Counted from the first letter of the stretch, positions 1-9,320 are shown. The stretch: DNA of 64,000 nt from JAUWCL01 sp964599375 (GCA_964599375.1 CAZREW010000001.1:248001-312000), one strand, 5' to 3'. A program made the numbers and translations. The notes: generated by a model not told the origin, from the letters alone.

Positions 1-2
1 AG

Positions 3-1109
3 CCTCTTGTTTACATCATCCATTATCTGCTGTTCAAACATTTCCTTTTCAACGCGTCGTCCTATTTCCTTTTCAACATACTCCTGCACGGGCTGAACTC
101 GTTCCTCGTATACCTCCTGGTGAACACGCTCATACGCGACAGGGCGATAGCGCTGCTCTCCGGGCTCCTGTTCGTCTTTACCGTCGGAAGCTACGGGAAG
201 TCGGTGATGATCGCCTCGGGCCTCGAGGACCTGGTGATAACGTTTTTCACGCTCTGCACGATGATCAGCTATTTCCACAACGAGCTTCGTCACGGTGGAA
301 GGGTCCTCTCTCCCTGGTACCTGCTGACGCTCATATTCTTTGCCGCCTCGATGCTGACCCGGAGCACGAGCTTCTCCATTCTGGGAGCCTTTCTGGCCTT
401 CAACTTCTTCTTCCGCAGGGAGAGAAAAAGAAAGGTCGTCGACGCGGGGTTCCTTATACTCATAGCGATGTCCATCGTCTCCCTGATAGCGAAAGCTTCC
501 CTTTTTCAGTACTCCCCGCCGCTCTACAAGCACTACCCCGGGGCGTTCAAGTTCATCTTCTACGCGGCCAAGAACGTGATCAACTATCTGGTGAGGATGA
601 TCTTCCCGATCCACACATCCCATCTGGTGACGGGAGCCGGACCGGCGGTGAGGTTCTTCTACAGATTTGCGACCGAGATCAGGATATTCCTCGCCCTGAC
701 GGTACTGTCCTATTCATTCTTCGGTTTCGTCTTCGGAAACAGGACGATCAGATTTTTCATCGCATGGACCTATATCATGGTGCTGCCCTTCGCGTTCTTC
801 CAGTTCCCCGGCGACTGGCTCAACATCCGGCATCTCTATCTCGTCTCGGTCGGATTCGTGTCGGTGATAGCCGCCGGCGCGGTCTACTGCTCGCGCCTCA
901 TATCGGAGAACCGCTGGAGGAGGCTCGTGCCGATGATCGTCCCGGTCGCCTTCATACTGATGTCGAGGTTTATCGTGGTCCAGCTCGATAGCAGCTACCG
1001 GGTAAAGGCGGCGAGCCCGATAATGGCGGATTTCAGGAATATGCTGGCCGATAAATACGAAGATGTATACGTAGATGGGGACACGCTGAAGTTGCGGACC
1101 AGGCCCTGA
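3..1109 (+). CDS. Multi-pass membrane protein, GT-C glycosyltransferase-like (5' end outside window)
   Basis: The reading frame is open back to the window edge, and the residues before the first GTG (position 120) already look like this family: they read as a membrane segment with a HGLNSFLVYLLVN stretch. The gene is therefore 5'-truncated by the window and does not start at 120. The visible ~369 residues contain many hydrophobic segments separated by short basic loops, ending in a soluble tail. The 'NILLH..NSFLVYLL' style resembles GT-C (PMT/TMTC-like) integral membrane glycosyltransferases that use lipid-linked sugars. The catalytic acidic loop usual near the N-terminus is not visible. The stop codon lies inside a perfect inverted repeat shared with the stop of the convergent hflX. 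The family call is moderate and the substrate unknown. Confidence 0.6.
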   Translation, partial: PLVYIIHYLLFKHFLFNASSYFLFNILLHGLNSFLVYLLVNTLIRDRAIALLSGLLFVFTVGSYGKSVMIASGLEDLVITFFTLCTMISYFHNELRHGGRVLSPWYLLTLIFFAASMLTRSTSFSILGAFLAFNFFFRRERKRKVVDAGFLILIAMSIVSLIAKASLFQYSPPLYKHYPGAFKFIFYAAKNVINYLVRMIFPIHTSHLVTGAGPAVRFFYRFATEIRIFLALTVLSYSFFGFVFGNRTIRFFIAWTYIMVLPFAFFQFPGDWLNIRHLYLVSVGFVSVIAAGAVYCSRLISENRWRRLVPMIVPVAFILMSRFIVVQLDSSYRVKAASPIMADFRNMLADKYEDVYVDGDTLKLRTRP

Positions 1110-1121
1110 CCATTCAGGGCC
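1102..1121. terminator. Perfect 8-bp inverted repeat containing both convergent stop codons
   Basis: GGCCCTGA (1102-1109), loop CCAT, TCAGGGCC (1114-1121). The TGA stop of the upstream plus-strand gene and the TGA of minus-strand hflX are the inner ends of the two arms. No clear T-run follows on either strand, so it may be a weak or factor-assisted bidirectional terminator or 3'-end stabiliser rather than a classic intrinsic one. Confidence 0.45.
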
Positions 1122-2436
1122 GCCCGTTCTCATCGTGCAGTATGGTCAAGTCCGCTTCCCTTTCCAACCTCCCCACATCCCTGCGGCGAAGCCTCACGGT
1201 GATGAACACGTCCTCTCCATCGACATCCCTGCCCACCACCCGTCCCATTTCCTCTACAAGGGCCAGGACCCTGCCGTCGGAGGCCGGCACCCTGACCCGC
1301 GCCAGCGTGGTGTCCCTTGCCATCCTGGCTCCTATCTCGCCCAGAAGAGCGCCCGCGCCTGTGCCTGTCTTAGCGCTCAGCCTGATGGCCCCCGGGTATC
1401 TCTGCTCCAGAACGGCCGCGGCCTCGGCATCGATGAGGTCGGCCTTGTTGAGGACGAGAAGATCTGGTATCGAGCCTCCTCCGTCCTTTTCAGCGCGCTC
1501 CCCGAGCACCTTGTGAAGGACATCGTTGACCACCGATATCTTCTCCGCGCACCTCGGCGATGACGCATCGACCAGGTGTATGAGCAGGTCAGCCTCTTCC
1601 ACATCGAGCAGGGTCGCGTGAAAGCTCGCGACGAGATGTGCCGGCAGCTTTCTTATGAACCCTACGGTGTCGGTCATCAGGAATGCCGCCCCGCCGGGGA
1701 GCTCCACGCGCCTGGTCGTCGAGTCGAGCGTCGAGAAGAGGCGTCCGCTCTCCGCGACTGCGCTCCCGGAGATCCTGTTCAGCAGCGTGGACTTGCCGGC
1801 ATTCGTATAGCCCACGATCGTGACATTGAACAGCTCTTCCCTCTTCTTCCGCCTTTCCCTGGTGCGGCTCTCGATCCTGACAAGCTCACGCTTGAGAGAC
1901 GCTATCTTGTCCCGGATCTTCCGGCGGTCGACCTCGATCTGCGTCTCGCCGGGCCCCTTCGTGCCTATGCCGCCGGCCTGCCGCGAAAGGTGGTCCCAAA
2001 GGCGGCGAAGTCTCGGCATCGCGTAAGTGAGCTGCGCGATCTCTACCTGTATCCTCGCCTGCCGCGTCCTGGCTCTCTTTGAAAAGATGTCGAGGATCAG
2101 CTCCGTCCTGTCGATCACATTGACTCCGAGGCGCTTTTCGATATTCCTCGCCTGCGCCGGCGAGAGGTCATCGTCGAAGATAACCAGGTTCACACTCTTT
2201 TCTGTGACTGCCGCGGAGATCTCTTCGAGTTTTCCCTTCCCGATATATGTCGATCCGTCGAGCCTCGTGCGCTGCTGTATAGTTGAGCCTGCCACTGTCG
2301 CGCCCGCCGTGGTGGCCAGAAGCTCGAGCTCGTCCACGTTCTCCTTCTCGTCCTCGAAGGTCGACCCGGGCAGCTTGACACCTACAAGAAAGGCGGTCTC
2401 GACAGGATTTTTGGGGGGAGGTATATAAAAGGCCAT
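1114..2436 (-). CDS. hflX: Ribosome-associated GTPase HflX
   Basis: This 440-residue protein matches the usual HflX size. It has the HflX-specific N-terminal domain followed by the conserved Gly-rich stretch GGIGTKGPGETQIEVDRR (about 155-172). The GTPase domain shows G1 GYTNAGKST (209-217), G3 DTVGF (256-260) and G4 NKAD (330-333). HflX binds the large ribosomal subunit and splits stalled or stress-inactivated 70S ribosomes using GTP. Its ATG lies one base after the TAA of the FlgD-Ig gene, with no good Shine-Dalgarno sequence, which suggests translational coupling at the end of the gyrase cluster. Confidence 0.95.
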   Translation of the reverse strand: MAFYIPPPKNPVETAFLVGVKLPGSTFEDEKENVDELELLATTAGATVAGSTIQQRTRLDGSTYIGKGKLEEISAAVTEKSVNLVIFDDDLSPAQARNIEKRLGVNVIDRTELILDIFSKRARTRQARIQVEIAQLTYAMPRLRRLWDHLSRQAGGIGTKGPGETQIEVDRRKIRDKIASLKRELVRIESRTRERRKKREELFNVTIVGYTNAGKSTLLNRISGSAVAESGRLFSTLDSTTRRVELPGGAAFLMTDTVGFIRKLPAHLVASFHATLLDVEEADLLIHLVDASSPRCAEKISVVNDVLHKVLGERAEKDGGGSIPDLLVLNKADLIDAEAAAVLEQRYPGAIRLSAKTGTGAGALLGEIGARMARDTTLARVRVPASDGRVLALVEEMGRVVGRDVDGEDVFITVRLRRRDVGRLEREADLTILHDENGRP

Positions 2437-2437
2437 G

Positions 2438-4273
2438 TTATCTCAGGAGGATCACCCTCTGTGTAAGAGATCGCTCTCCGATCTGGAGCCTGCAGTAATA
2501 GACGCCTGCCGCGACCTCCGTGCCCGCCTCGTCCGTCCCGTCCCAGCCGAGAGTGTGGTTCCCCGGGTGGAGGACCTCGTCGGAGAGTATCGTCCTGACG
2601 AGCCGGCCCTTGACATCGTAGACCTTCACCGAGCTTATACCCGGCTGGACCGGAGCGGGGCGTTCCTGGGCGGATCCCGCCGGCTCATGGACCAGTATTT
2701 CTATAGTGAGGGCTCCTGCGAAAGGATTGGGGAAAAGCTTTATGCTGTCCTCGGGTAGCCGTCCCGGCAGAAGGTCCTCATCGCCCGCGTAGCGCTGGAG
2801 CTCCTCTTCCCCTATCCAGGAAGTGAATATCGTTCCGTCGGTCAGCTGCCCCTCGACCACGAACGGCTCCGCGGTCGCCGCGTCCCCGTCCAGGGCGATC
2901 ACCAGCCTGCCTCCGACCGTCTCGAAATCACCGGTAAGCTCCCCGGCCACCTTGATCCACTCGATCTCCTCGCCCTCGACGGGCGGCAGGTCGATCGAGA
3001 CGGCGGGGCGCTTTTCTCCCTGCACCCATACAGGCGCGAGAGCCGCCGCGGCCTCGATCCGGACCGCCCTGCGGGCCGGGACGACCCATCTGAGCCTTGC
3101 GCCGCCGGGCAGGGTCAGCCCCTCCCAGGTCTCCCTGGCTCTGGATATGTTCCGTGTCAGGGCCTGAAGGTCCTTCCCGAACACGATGGCCCACTCGATC
3201 TCGACCCTGTCGCCCGGACAGAGGTCCCGCGGCGGGGTAAGGCGGTGGGTGATTACGATATCCCCGGCTTTCGCTCCGGTGGCGATGAAGTCCGTACCGT
3301 CAGCTCCCAGAAACCGCTGCGCTCCCCCGGTATCGATCATCGACGGATCGCCGCCGAGAACGGCCCGTGCCTGCGTTGCGGCGACAAACAGGGAATCGGC
3401 ATTGCTCGGCCTAATGCGGGCCTGCGCCTCGACTGCCACCGGGCCGCCCGGCCCCGAAGCGCCGAAGATGACCACGGCGGCCAGCGGGGCTCCCATTTCC
3501 GCATCGGAGGCAACGGCATACGCGGGGCCCTGCCTGCCGTCATTACCTGGAGCCGCCTGGATGAAGAAGGCACGGTCGTTCCGGCCGCGGCCAGCGTCAT
3601 CCCTTTCCCCGATATCGAAATCGATGTAGCTGATAAGTTCGAATTTCCGGAGGACCTTCTCACGCCCACCGGGAGGCATATACTCCACGATCGTCCTGAA
3701 TCCGACGAAATCCCTCACGTGCCCGTAGTTCCAGATTCTGGTCGCGCGCGTCACCCTGATCCCGTATGTCGGGTCGACCGCGCTGGTAACGTACATCCCG
3801 TCCCCGACGGCGGCGAAATCCTCATCGACAGCCCCGTCTCCGTCATTGTCGCGCCCGTCGAGTGGATCCTCGTCGACAGCCCCATCTCCGTCATCGTCGC
3901 ATCCATCAGAGGGATATCTCTTCCCTCCTCGGCATCCCTCCGATGCCCCGGCTATCCCGGATCCGGACAGGGCCGACTCGAAATCGCCCGGCCCGAGAAG
4001 AACGGTCTCACCCTTTTCGCCGGCGACAAACCTCATCAGAAGGCCGCCGCTGCCGAGAAATTCGGTCCCTTCCACACCGGGCCACCTGAGGCCCAGCCTG
4101 AGCCGGCCCGATTCGATCTCCCCGAGATACCCACGGCCATCGAGGGAGAGCGCGATCCTCCCCGTCCCGGTGACCGAGAGAGCCTCGTCTCCCGGCTGCG
4201 CGGCGCGCCCCGGCCCGATCGCCGCAAACGCGGCGAGCATCACCGCGGCAACTGTCACCGTGCGCGGATCCAT
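2438..4273 (-). CDS. Secreted protein with Ca-binding-like Asp repeats and C-terminal FlgD-Ig/sorting-type domain
   Basis: About 611 residues. The start was chosen as the ATG at 4273, which overlaps the gyrA stop by one base (TGATG); a GTG one codon earlier is possible. An N-terminal hydrophobic signal (VAAVMLAAFAAIGPGRA) precedes the mature protein. Around residues 125-155 are two 16-residue Asp-rich repeats (DDDGDGAVDED, DNDGDGAVDED) like thrombospondin type 3/calcium-binding loops. The last ~100 residues (KLFPNPF..., VKVYDVKGRLVRT..., LGWDGTDEAGTEVAAGVYYCRL) form a FlgD-Ig-like fold that serves as a type IX-like sorting domain in FCB-group bacteria. The middle is unrecognised. It is probably exported and surface-attached; its function is unknown. 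Confidence 0.75.
   Translation of the reverse strand: MDPRTVTVAAVMLAAFAAIGPGRAAQPGDEALSVTGTGRIALSLDGRGYLGEIESGRLRLGLRWPGVEGTEFLGSGGLLMRFVAGEKGETVLLGPGDFESALSGSGIAGASEGCRGGKRYPSDGCDDDGDGAVDEDPLDGRDNDGDGAVDEDFAAVGDGMYVTSAVDPTYGIRVTRATRIWNYGHVRDFVGFRTIVEYMPPGGREKVLRKFELISYIDFDIGERDDAGRGRNDRAFFIQAAPGNDGRQGPAYAVASDAEMGAPLAAVVIFGASGPGGPVAVEAQARIRPSNADSLFVAATQARAVLGGDPSMIDTGGAQRFLGADGTDFIATGAKAGDIVITHRLTPPRDLCPGDRVEIEWAIVFGKDLQALTRNISRARETWEGLTLPGGARLRWVVPARRAVRIEAAAALAPVWVQGEKRPAVSIDLPPVEGEEIEWIKVAGELTGDFETVGGRLVIALDGDAATAEPFVVEGQLTDGTIFTSWIGEEELQRYAGDEDLLPGRLPEDSIKLFPNPFAGALTIEILVHEPAGSAQERPAPVQPGISSVKVYDVKGRLVRTILSDEVLHPGNHTLGWDGTDEAGTEVAAGVYYCRLQIGERSLTQRVILLR
3818..3904 (-). repeat. 48-bp-period tandem duplication encoding Asp-rich loops
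   Basis: Two near-identical 39-base blocks at 3818-3856 and 3866-3904, offset by 48 bases, encode the paired DGDGAVDED loops. They differ by a few silent or conservative changes, so this looks like an in-frame internal duplication. Confidence 0.7.
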
Positions 4274-6942
4274 CACTTCCCGCCTTTGCCCTTCTTCCCC
4301 GCAGCGGGCTTCCTTCCGGCCTTTTTCCCGGTCTTCGGCTTCGGTTTCGGTTTCGGCTCCTCTTGAGGAGATGCCTTTTCAGCCTCTTCTATCTTTTCTT
4401 CCTCGTCTTCTTCTTCCAGGTCCTCTCCGGCGTCCAGTCCGTCGATATCTTCCATGTCGTCAGGCTCGACGTCAGATTTACCGTCCGTCTTTTCCCCACC
4501 GCCGGAGCCGTTATCGTCCTTCTCACCGGCAAGAAGCGCCACGTCGACGAGGGAATCGCCCTTGTTGAGATTGATCACCTTGACGCCCTTCGCCTGGCGG
4601 CCGATGACTGAGATCCCCCGGACTGGGCATCTTATTATCATCCCGTTTCGGGTTATCATCATGACCTCGTCGGTCTCTATTACTTCTCTGGCCGCGACGA
4701 CGGGGCCGTTACGGCCATCGGTCGGTATGAGGGCCACTCCCTGTCCGCCGCGGTGCTTGTTCCTGAACTCGCTGATCTTCGTGCGTTTTCCGAACCCGTG
4801 CTCGGTCACAGCGAGGATAGCCGAATCGCGCTTGACGACAACCATCTCTACGACCTGGTCGTCCCCCTTCAGGGTGACGCCCTTGACCCCGAACGAGCCC
4901 CTGCCGACCTCGCGCACTTCCTTCTCGTTGAAGCGGATCGCCTTCCCGTCCCTCTTGGCGAGGATCAGGTCGTCGCTCCCGGAGGTGAGCTTGGCGGCGA
5001 TCAGGCGGTCCCCCTCCCTGAGCTTCAGGGCGATGATGCCCGCGCGTCGGGGATGCGCGTACTGCGACAGGTGGGTCTTCTTGACCAGCCCGTTCTTCGT
5101 CACCATAGTGAGGTAGCAGTCGGCGCCGAAGTCCGCCACCGGGATGTTCGCGGTGATATTCTCCTCCCTCGACATCTCGAGGAGGTTGACGATCGCCTTC
5201 CCTTTCGCAAGCCGCCCACCCTGCGGGATCTCATGGACCTTGAGCCAGTAGCACTTCCCCGCGTCGGTGAAGAAGAGGATATAGCTGTGCGTCGACGCGA
5301 TGAACAGCTTCGAGACAAAATCCTCCTCCTTCATCCCGAGACCGGTAATGCCCTTGCCGCCCCTGCGCTGCCTGCGGTACGTGCCGATCGGAATCCTCTT
5401 GATATAGCCGGTATGGGTGATCGTGATGATCATGTCCTCCTCGGCTATCAGGTCCTCGAGCTCGAGCTCTCCCTCGGCGTCCACGATCTCGGTGCGCCTC
5501 GCGTCGCCGTACTTCTCGCGCACCTCGTCGAGCTCCTCCACTATGACGGCGAGCAGCCTCGCCCTGTTCTCGAGGATCGAGCGGAGGTACTCTATCAGCT
5601 GGATCAGCGCGAGGTACTCGTCCTCGATCTTCTTGCGCTCGAGGCCGGTTAGCCTCTGCAGCCGCAGGTCGAGTATCGCCTGCGCCTGGATCTCACTAAG
5701 CTTGAATTTCTTCATCAGACCGTTGCGCGCCTCGTCGGGCGATGCGCTCTTCTTTATCAGCTGGACGATCGCGTCTATATTGTCGAGCGCGATCTTGTAC
5801 CCTTCGAGTATGTGGGCCCTCTCCTCGGCCCGCTTCAGGTCGTACTCGGTGCGACGCCTGACGACCGTCTCCCGGTGCTCGAGAAAGAGCTGCATCGTCT
5901 GCTTGAGGCTCATCACCTCGGGCCTCATCCGGTTCAGGGCCAGCATGTTGACGCCGAACGTCGCCTGCAGCTGCGTGTGCTTGAAGAGCTGGTTCATCAC
6001 GACCTTGGGATACGAGTCCTTCTTGAGGTCGATGACGATGCGCATCCCGTCCTTGTCCGATTCGTCCCGGATGTCGGAGATGCCCGTGATCTTCCCGCCC
6101 CTGACAAGGTCGGCGATCTTCTCTATGATCGAGGCCTTGTTAGACTGGAAGGGGATCTCGGTGACCACGATGCTCGATTTGCCCGATTTCTGCGTCTCGA
6201 TGTTGGCCCGGGCCCTGACGACGACCCTTCCCCTGCCGGTCTCGTACGCCTCCTTGATCCCCGCGCGCCCGTAGATTATTCCGCCTGTCGGGAAGTCGGG
6301 ACCCGTCACGATCCTGCTGAGCTCGGCAATTGACATATCCGGTTTCTCAAGGAGCGCCTTGAGCCCGTTGATTATCTCGACGACATTGTGCGGAGGGATG
6401 TTGGTCGCCATCCCCACAGCGATGCCCGAGGCGCCGTTTATCAGGAGGTTGGGGACCTTCGACGGAAGGACGAGGGCCATCTGCCTCGTCTCGTCGTAGT
6501 TGGGTCCGAACTCGACCGTCTCTTTGTCGAGGTCGGCGAGGATGTCCTCGGCGAGCCTCGTCATGCGGACCTCCGTGTACCTCTCCGCGGCAGGCGGGTC
6601 GCCGTCTATCGAGCCGAAGTTTCCCTGCCCGTCGATCAGCGGGTACCTCATCGTAAAATCCTGCGCGAGCCTCACGGCCGCGTCATAGACCGCCGCCGTC
6701 CCGTGGGGATGGTAGTTGCCCGTGACGTCTCCGGTCAGCTTCGCCGATTTCCTGTACGGCCTGTTGTGCGCGAGGCTGAGGTCGTTCATCGCGAGGAGAA
6801 TGCGCCTGTGCACGGGCTTGAGCCCGTCCCTCACGTCAGGCAGAGCGCGCGATATGATGACGCTCATCGCGTAGTCGAGGTACGAGTTCTTCATCTCGTC
6901 CTCTATGTAGACAGGTATTACCCGCTGCCTGCTGATATCCAT
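4273..6942 (-). CDS. gyrA: DNA gyrase subunit A
   Basis: 889 residues. With GyrB it introduces negative supercoils. The breakage-reunion domain aligns with E. coli numbering, with catalytic Tyr122 in AERYTEVR. The GyrA-box QRRGGKGI in the C-terminal beta-pinwheel marks gyrase rather than topoisomerase IV. In the quinolone-determining region (HPHGTAAVYD) position 83 is Ala and 82 is Thr, while Asp87 is kept. After the pinwheel is a bipolar tail of about 70 residues: acidic, then KPKPKPK, then Lys/Gly-rich. The ATG at 6942 has a strong AAGGAGG. The gene sits 67 bases downstream of gyrB, and its stop overlaps the next start. Confidence 0.97.
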   Translation of the reverse strand: MDISRQRVIPVYIEDEMKNSYLDYAMSVIISRALPDVRDGLKPVHRRILLAMNDLSLAHNRPYRKSAKLTGDVTGNYHPHGTAAVYDAAVRLAQDFTMRYPLIDGQGNFGSIDGDPPAAERYTEVRMTRLAEDILADLDKETVEFGPNYDETRQMALVLPSKVPNLLINGASGIAVGMATNIPPHNVVEIINGLKALLEKPDMSIAELSRIVTGPDFPTGGIIYGRAGIKEAYETGRGRVVVRARANIETQKSGKSSIVVTEIPFQSNKASIIEKIADLVRGGKITGISDIRDESDKDGMRIVIDLKKDSYPKVVMNQLFKHTQLQATFGVNMLALNRMRPEVMSLKQTMQLFLEHRETVVRRRTEYDLKRAEERAHILEGYKIALDNIDAIVQLIKKSASPDEARNGLMKKFKLSEIQAQAILDLRLQRLTGLERKKIEDEYLALIQLIEYLRSILENRARLLAVIVEELDEVREKYGDARRTEIVDAEGELELEDLIAEEDMIITITHTGYIKRIPIGTYRRQRRGGKGITGLGMKEEDFVSKLFIASTHSYILFFTDAGKCYWLKVHEIPQGGRLAKGKAIVNLLEMSREENITANIPVADFGADCYLTMVTKNGLVKKTHLSQYAHPRRAGIIALKLREGDRLIAAKLTSGSDDLILAKRDGKAIRFNEKEVREVGRGSFGVKGVTLKGDDQVVEMVVVKRDSAILAVTEHGFGKRTKISEFRNKHRGGQGVALIPTDGRNGPVVAAREVIETDEVMMITRNGMIIRCPVRGISVIGRQAKGVKVINLNKGDSLVDVALLAGEKDDNGSGGGEKTDGKSDVEPDDMEDIDGLDAGEDLEEEDEEEKIEEAEKASPQEEPKPKPKPKTGKKAGRKPAAGKKGKGGK

Positions 6943-6973
6943 CCTGCTTTTCCTCCTTCACCGCCCGGTGAAC

Positions 6974-6992
6974 GCGCCCCGCCCGGGGGCGC
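6974..6992 (-). other. GC-rich hairpin between gyrB and gyrA
   Basis: GCGCCCC (6974-6980) and GGGGCGC (6986-6992) around a 5-base loop, in the 67-base spacer between gyrB and gyrA. There is no T-run long enough for a terminator. It may modulate mRNA processing or the gyrB:gyrA ratio; that is inference only. Confidence 0.35.
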
Positions 6993-7009
6993 CCTTTCAA
7001 TATTTCCCT

Positions 7010-8926
7010 CTAGATGTCCAGATTGCGCACGGCCAGCGCGTTCTCCTGGATGAAGTTCTTTCTCGGTTCAACCTGGTCGCCCATCAGTATCGTGAAGATG
7101 TGATCGGCCTCGACGGCGTCCTCGAGGGTGACCTTGAGGATCGTCCGCCGTTCCGGGTCCATCGTCGTCATCCAGAGTTGCTCGGGGTTCATCTCTCCGA
7201 GCCCCTTGTATCGCTGGAGGTAGATCCCCTTCGAGCCACCCATCTCCTTGACGATCTTGTCCTTTTCCCTGTCGTCGTAGGCGTATTTCTCGTCCTTGCC
7301 CTTCTTCACGCGGTAAAGGGGCGGCTGCGCGATGTAGATGCATCCCTCGCTGATCAGCTTCGGCATGTAACGGAAGAAGAGTGTGAGGATCAGCGTCCTG
7401 ATATGGGCCCCGTCGACGTCGGCATCGGTCATCAGGATTATCTTCCTGTACCGCGCCTTCGTTATGTCGAACTCCTCCTCTCCGATGCCCGTCCCGAGGG
7501 CGGTGATCAGCGTCTTTACCTCCTCGTTAGCGAGGATCTTGTCGATGCGCGCCTTCTCGACATTGAGGATCTTGCCCTTGAGCGGCAGTATCGCCTGGAA
7601 ACGCCTGTCCCGCCCCTGCTTCGCCGAACCCCCCGCCGAGTCGCCCTCGACGAGGTACAGCTCGCACTGCTCCGGATCGGTCATCGAGCAGTCCGCCAGC
7701 TTGCCTGGCAGCGAGCTCGACTCAAGCGCCGATTTTCGCCTGACCAGCTCCCTCGCTTTTCGCGCCGCGTCACGCGCGCGCGCCGACTGCAGGGATTTCT
7801 CGATGATCTTTTTGGCAACCGGGGGGTTCTCCTCGAGGAAATCAGCGAGCTTCTGCCCCACCGACGTCTCGACGAGCCCCTTCATTTCGCTGTTCCCGAG
7901 CTTTCCCTTCGTCTGCCCCTCGAACTGGGGGTCGGGGAGCTTGACGCTGACTACCGCAGTAAGGCCCTCGCGCACGTCATCGCCCGAGAGTGTCGTGCTC
8001 GTCTTGCTCTTCTTGAAGAGGTTGTTCTTCTGGGCGTAGTTGTTGAACGTCCTCGTAAGCGCGCTCTTGAACCCGGACAGATGCGTCCCGCCGTCGACCG
8101 TGTTTATGTTGTTCGCGAAGCAGAATATCTTTTCCGCGTAAGACGTGTTGTACTGCATCGCGATCTCAATCTCGTACGGCTCCGTCCTGTCTTCGATATA
8201 GATAGGTTTCTTGTGGAGCACTTCCCGGTTCTCGTTGAGGAACTTCACGAACGAGACGATTCCGCCCGAGTAGTTGAAATCGTGCTTTTTCCCGGTCCGC
8301 TCGTCCAAGAAGACGAGGTTGACCCCCGCGTTGAGGAAGGCAAGCTCGCGGATACGGAGCGATAGCGTGTCGAAGCTGTACTCCAGCGTGCTGAATACCT
8401 TCGCACTCGGCATGAACCTGACGACGGTGCCCTGGCGATCCTTCTTTCCCGTCTGAGCCTTTGTGGAGAGCTTCGTCTTCGGCACGCCGTTCTCGTACCG
8501 CTGCGAGTATACGTTGCCGTCGCGGTATATATCTACTTCGAGCCACTCGGACAGCGCGTTGACCACGGAGACCCCGACGCCGTGCAGACCGCCCGAGACC
8601 TTGTAACTGTCGTGGTCGAATTTCCCGCCTGCGTGCAGCGTCGTCATCACGACCTCGACGGCCGGCTTCTTCTGCGTCGGATGCATGTCGACCGGGATAC
8701 CCCGGCCGTCGTCGGAGACGGTCACGTATCCTTCCCTGGAGATCTCTATCTCTATCCTCTTGCAGTACCCAGCCATGGCCTCATCGATCGAGTTGTCGAC
8801 CACCTCGTAGATCATGTGGTGCAGGCCGTGGATATCGGTGCTGCCGATGTACATCGCCGGGCGCTTGCGCACGGCGTCGAGACCCTTGAGGACCTGGATG
8901 CCTTTTGCAGTGTACTCCTTGCTCAT
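7010..8926 (-). CDS. gyrB: DNA gyrase subunit B
   Basis: 638 residues, the short form without the large enterobacterial insert. The GHKL ATPase is clear: EVVDNSIDEA with Glu41 and Asn45, SDDGRGIP near 71-78, and the lid GLHGVGVSVVNALS near 114-127. The TOPRIM metal-binding motifs are EGDSAGGSAKQGRDR (427-441) and DADVDGAHIRT (501-511). GyrB supplies ATP-driven strand passage for GyrA, encoded next. Its ATG overlaps the stop of dciA (ATGA), so the pair is probably translationally coupled. Confidence 0.97.
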   Translation of the reverse strand: MSKEYTAKGIQVLKGLDAVRKRPAMYIGSTDIHGLHHMIYEVVDNSIDEAMAGYCKRIEIEISREGYVTVSDDGRGIPVDMHPTQKKPAVEVVMTTLHAGGKFDHDSYKVSGGLHGVGVSVVNALSEWLEVDIYRDGNVYSQRYENGVPKTKLSTKAQTGKKDRQGTVVRFMPSAKVFSTLEYSFDTLSLRIRELAFLNAGVNLVFLDERTGKKHDFNYSGGIVSFVKFLNENREVLHKKPIYIEDRTEPYEIEIAMQYNTSYAEKIFCFANNINTVDGGTHLSGFKSALTRTFNNYAQKNNLFKKSKTSTTLSGDDVREGLTAVVSVKLPDPQFEGQTKGKLGNSEMKGLVETSVGQKLADFLEENPPVAKKIIEKSLQSARARDAARKARELVRRKSALESSSLPGKLADCSMTDPEQCELYLVEGDSAGGSAKQGRDRRFQAILPLKGKILNVEKARIDKILANEEVKTLITALGTGIGEEEFDITKARYRKIILMTDADVDGAHIRTLILTLFFRYMPKLISEGCIYIAQPPLYRVKKGKDEKYAYDDREKDKIVKEMGGSKGIYLQRYKGLGEMNPEQLWMTTMDPERRTILKVTLEDAVEADHIFTILMGDQVEPRKNFIQENALAVRNLDI

Positions 8927-9273
8927 TCCCCGTCTCTCACCCTTTCCATCCTGAGCCGGATCGCGTTCACTCCAAGATCCGGGAATCTATCGTTGATCTT
9001 TTCTATTATCCGTTTCTGATGAAACCTGATCTCCTGCATCCAGGAGTTGTCCCTCACTTCGACGGTCAGGACCCCCTCCCTGATAACGAGGGGGCAGCTC
9101 TTCGAGGCGAGGAGCTCTCCCACGATCAGGGGCCATTCCCTGACCAGCCGCCCCTCGTCCATCCGTCCCTCGAGGCCCAGCATCCTGAGGACCGCGGGTA
9201 TGATCTCGCCCATGCTTTCGGACGCCTTTTTTTCACTCATTTCCTGCGGCTCCAGGCGTTTTTCAGGTTCCAT
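8923..9273 (-). CDS. dciA: DciA / DUF721 family, predicted replicative helicase loader factor
   Basis: A longer open frame continues upstream, but it runs antisense to nothing useful and overlaps recF. The ATG at 9273 gives 116 residues (MEPEKRLEPQEMSEKK...), the normal DUF721 size. The conserved core (REWPLIVGELLASKSCPLVIREGVLTVEV..NSWMQEIRFHQKRIIEKIN) fits the KH-like DciA fold. DciA is the ancestral partner that helps load the DnaB helicase where DnaC/DnaI is absent. Its place between recF and gyrB, close to dnaA, fits that role. A second start, MSEKKASES, 11 codons in is possible. Confidence 0.85.
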   Translation of the reverse strand: MEPEKRLEPQEMSEKKASESMGEIIPAVLRMLGLEGRMDEGRLVREWPLIVGELLASKSCPLVIREGVLTVEVRDNSWMQEIRFHQKRIIEKINDRFPDLGVNAIRLRMERVRDGE

Positions 9274-9320
9274 GTATATTATGACTAACCCGTTTGAAAA
9301 TAAAGGAAAATATGGCCTTT

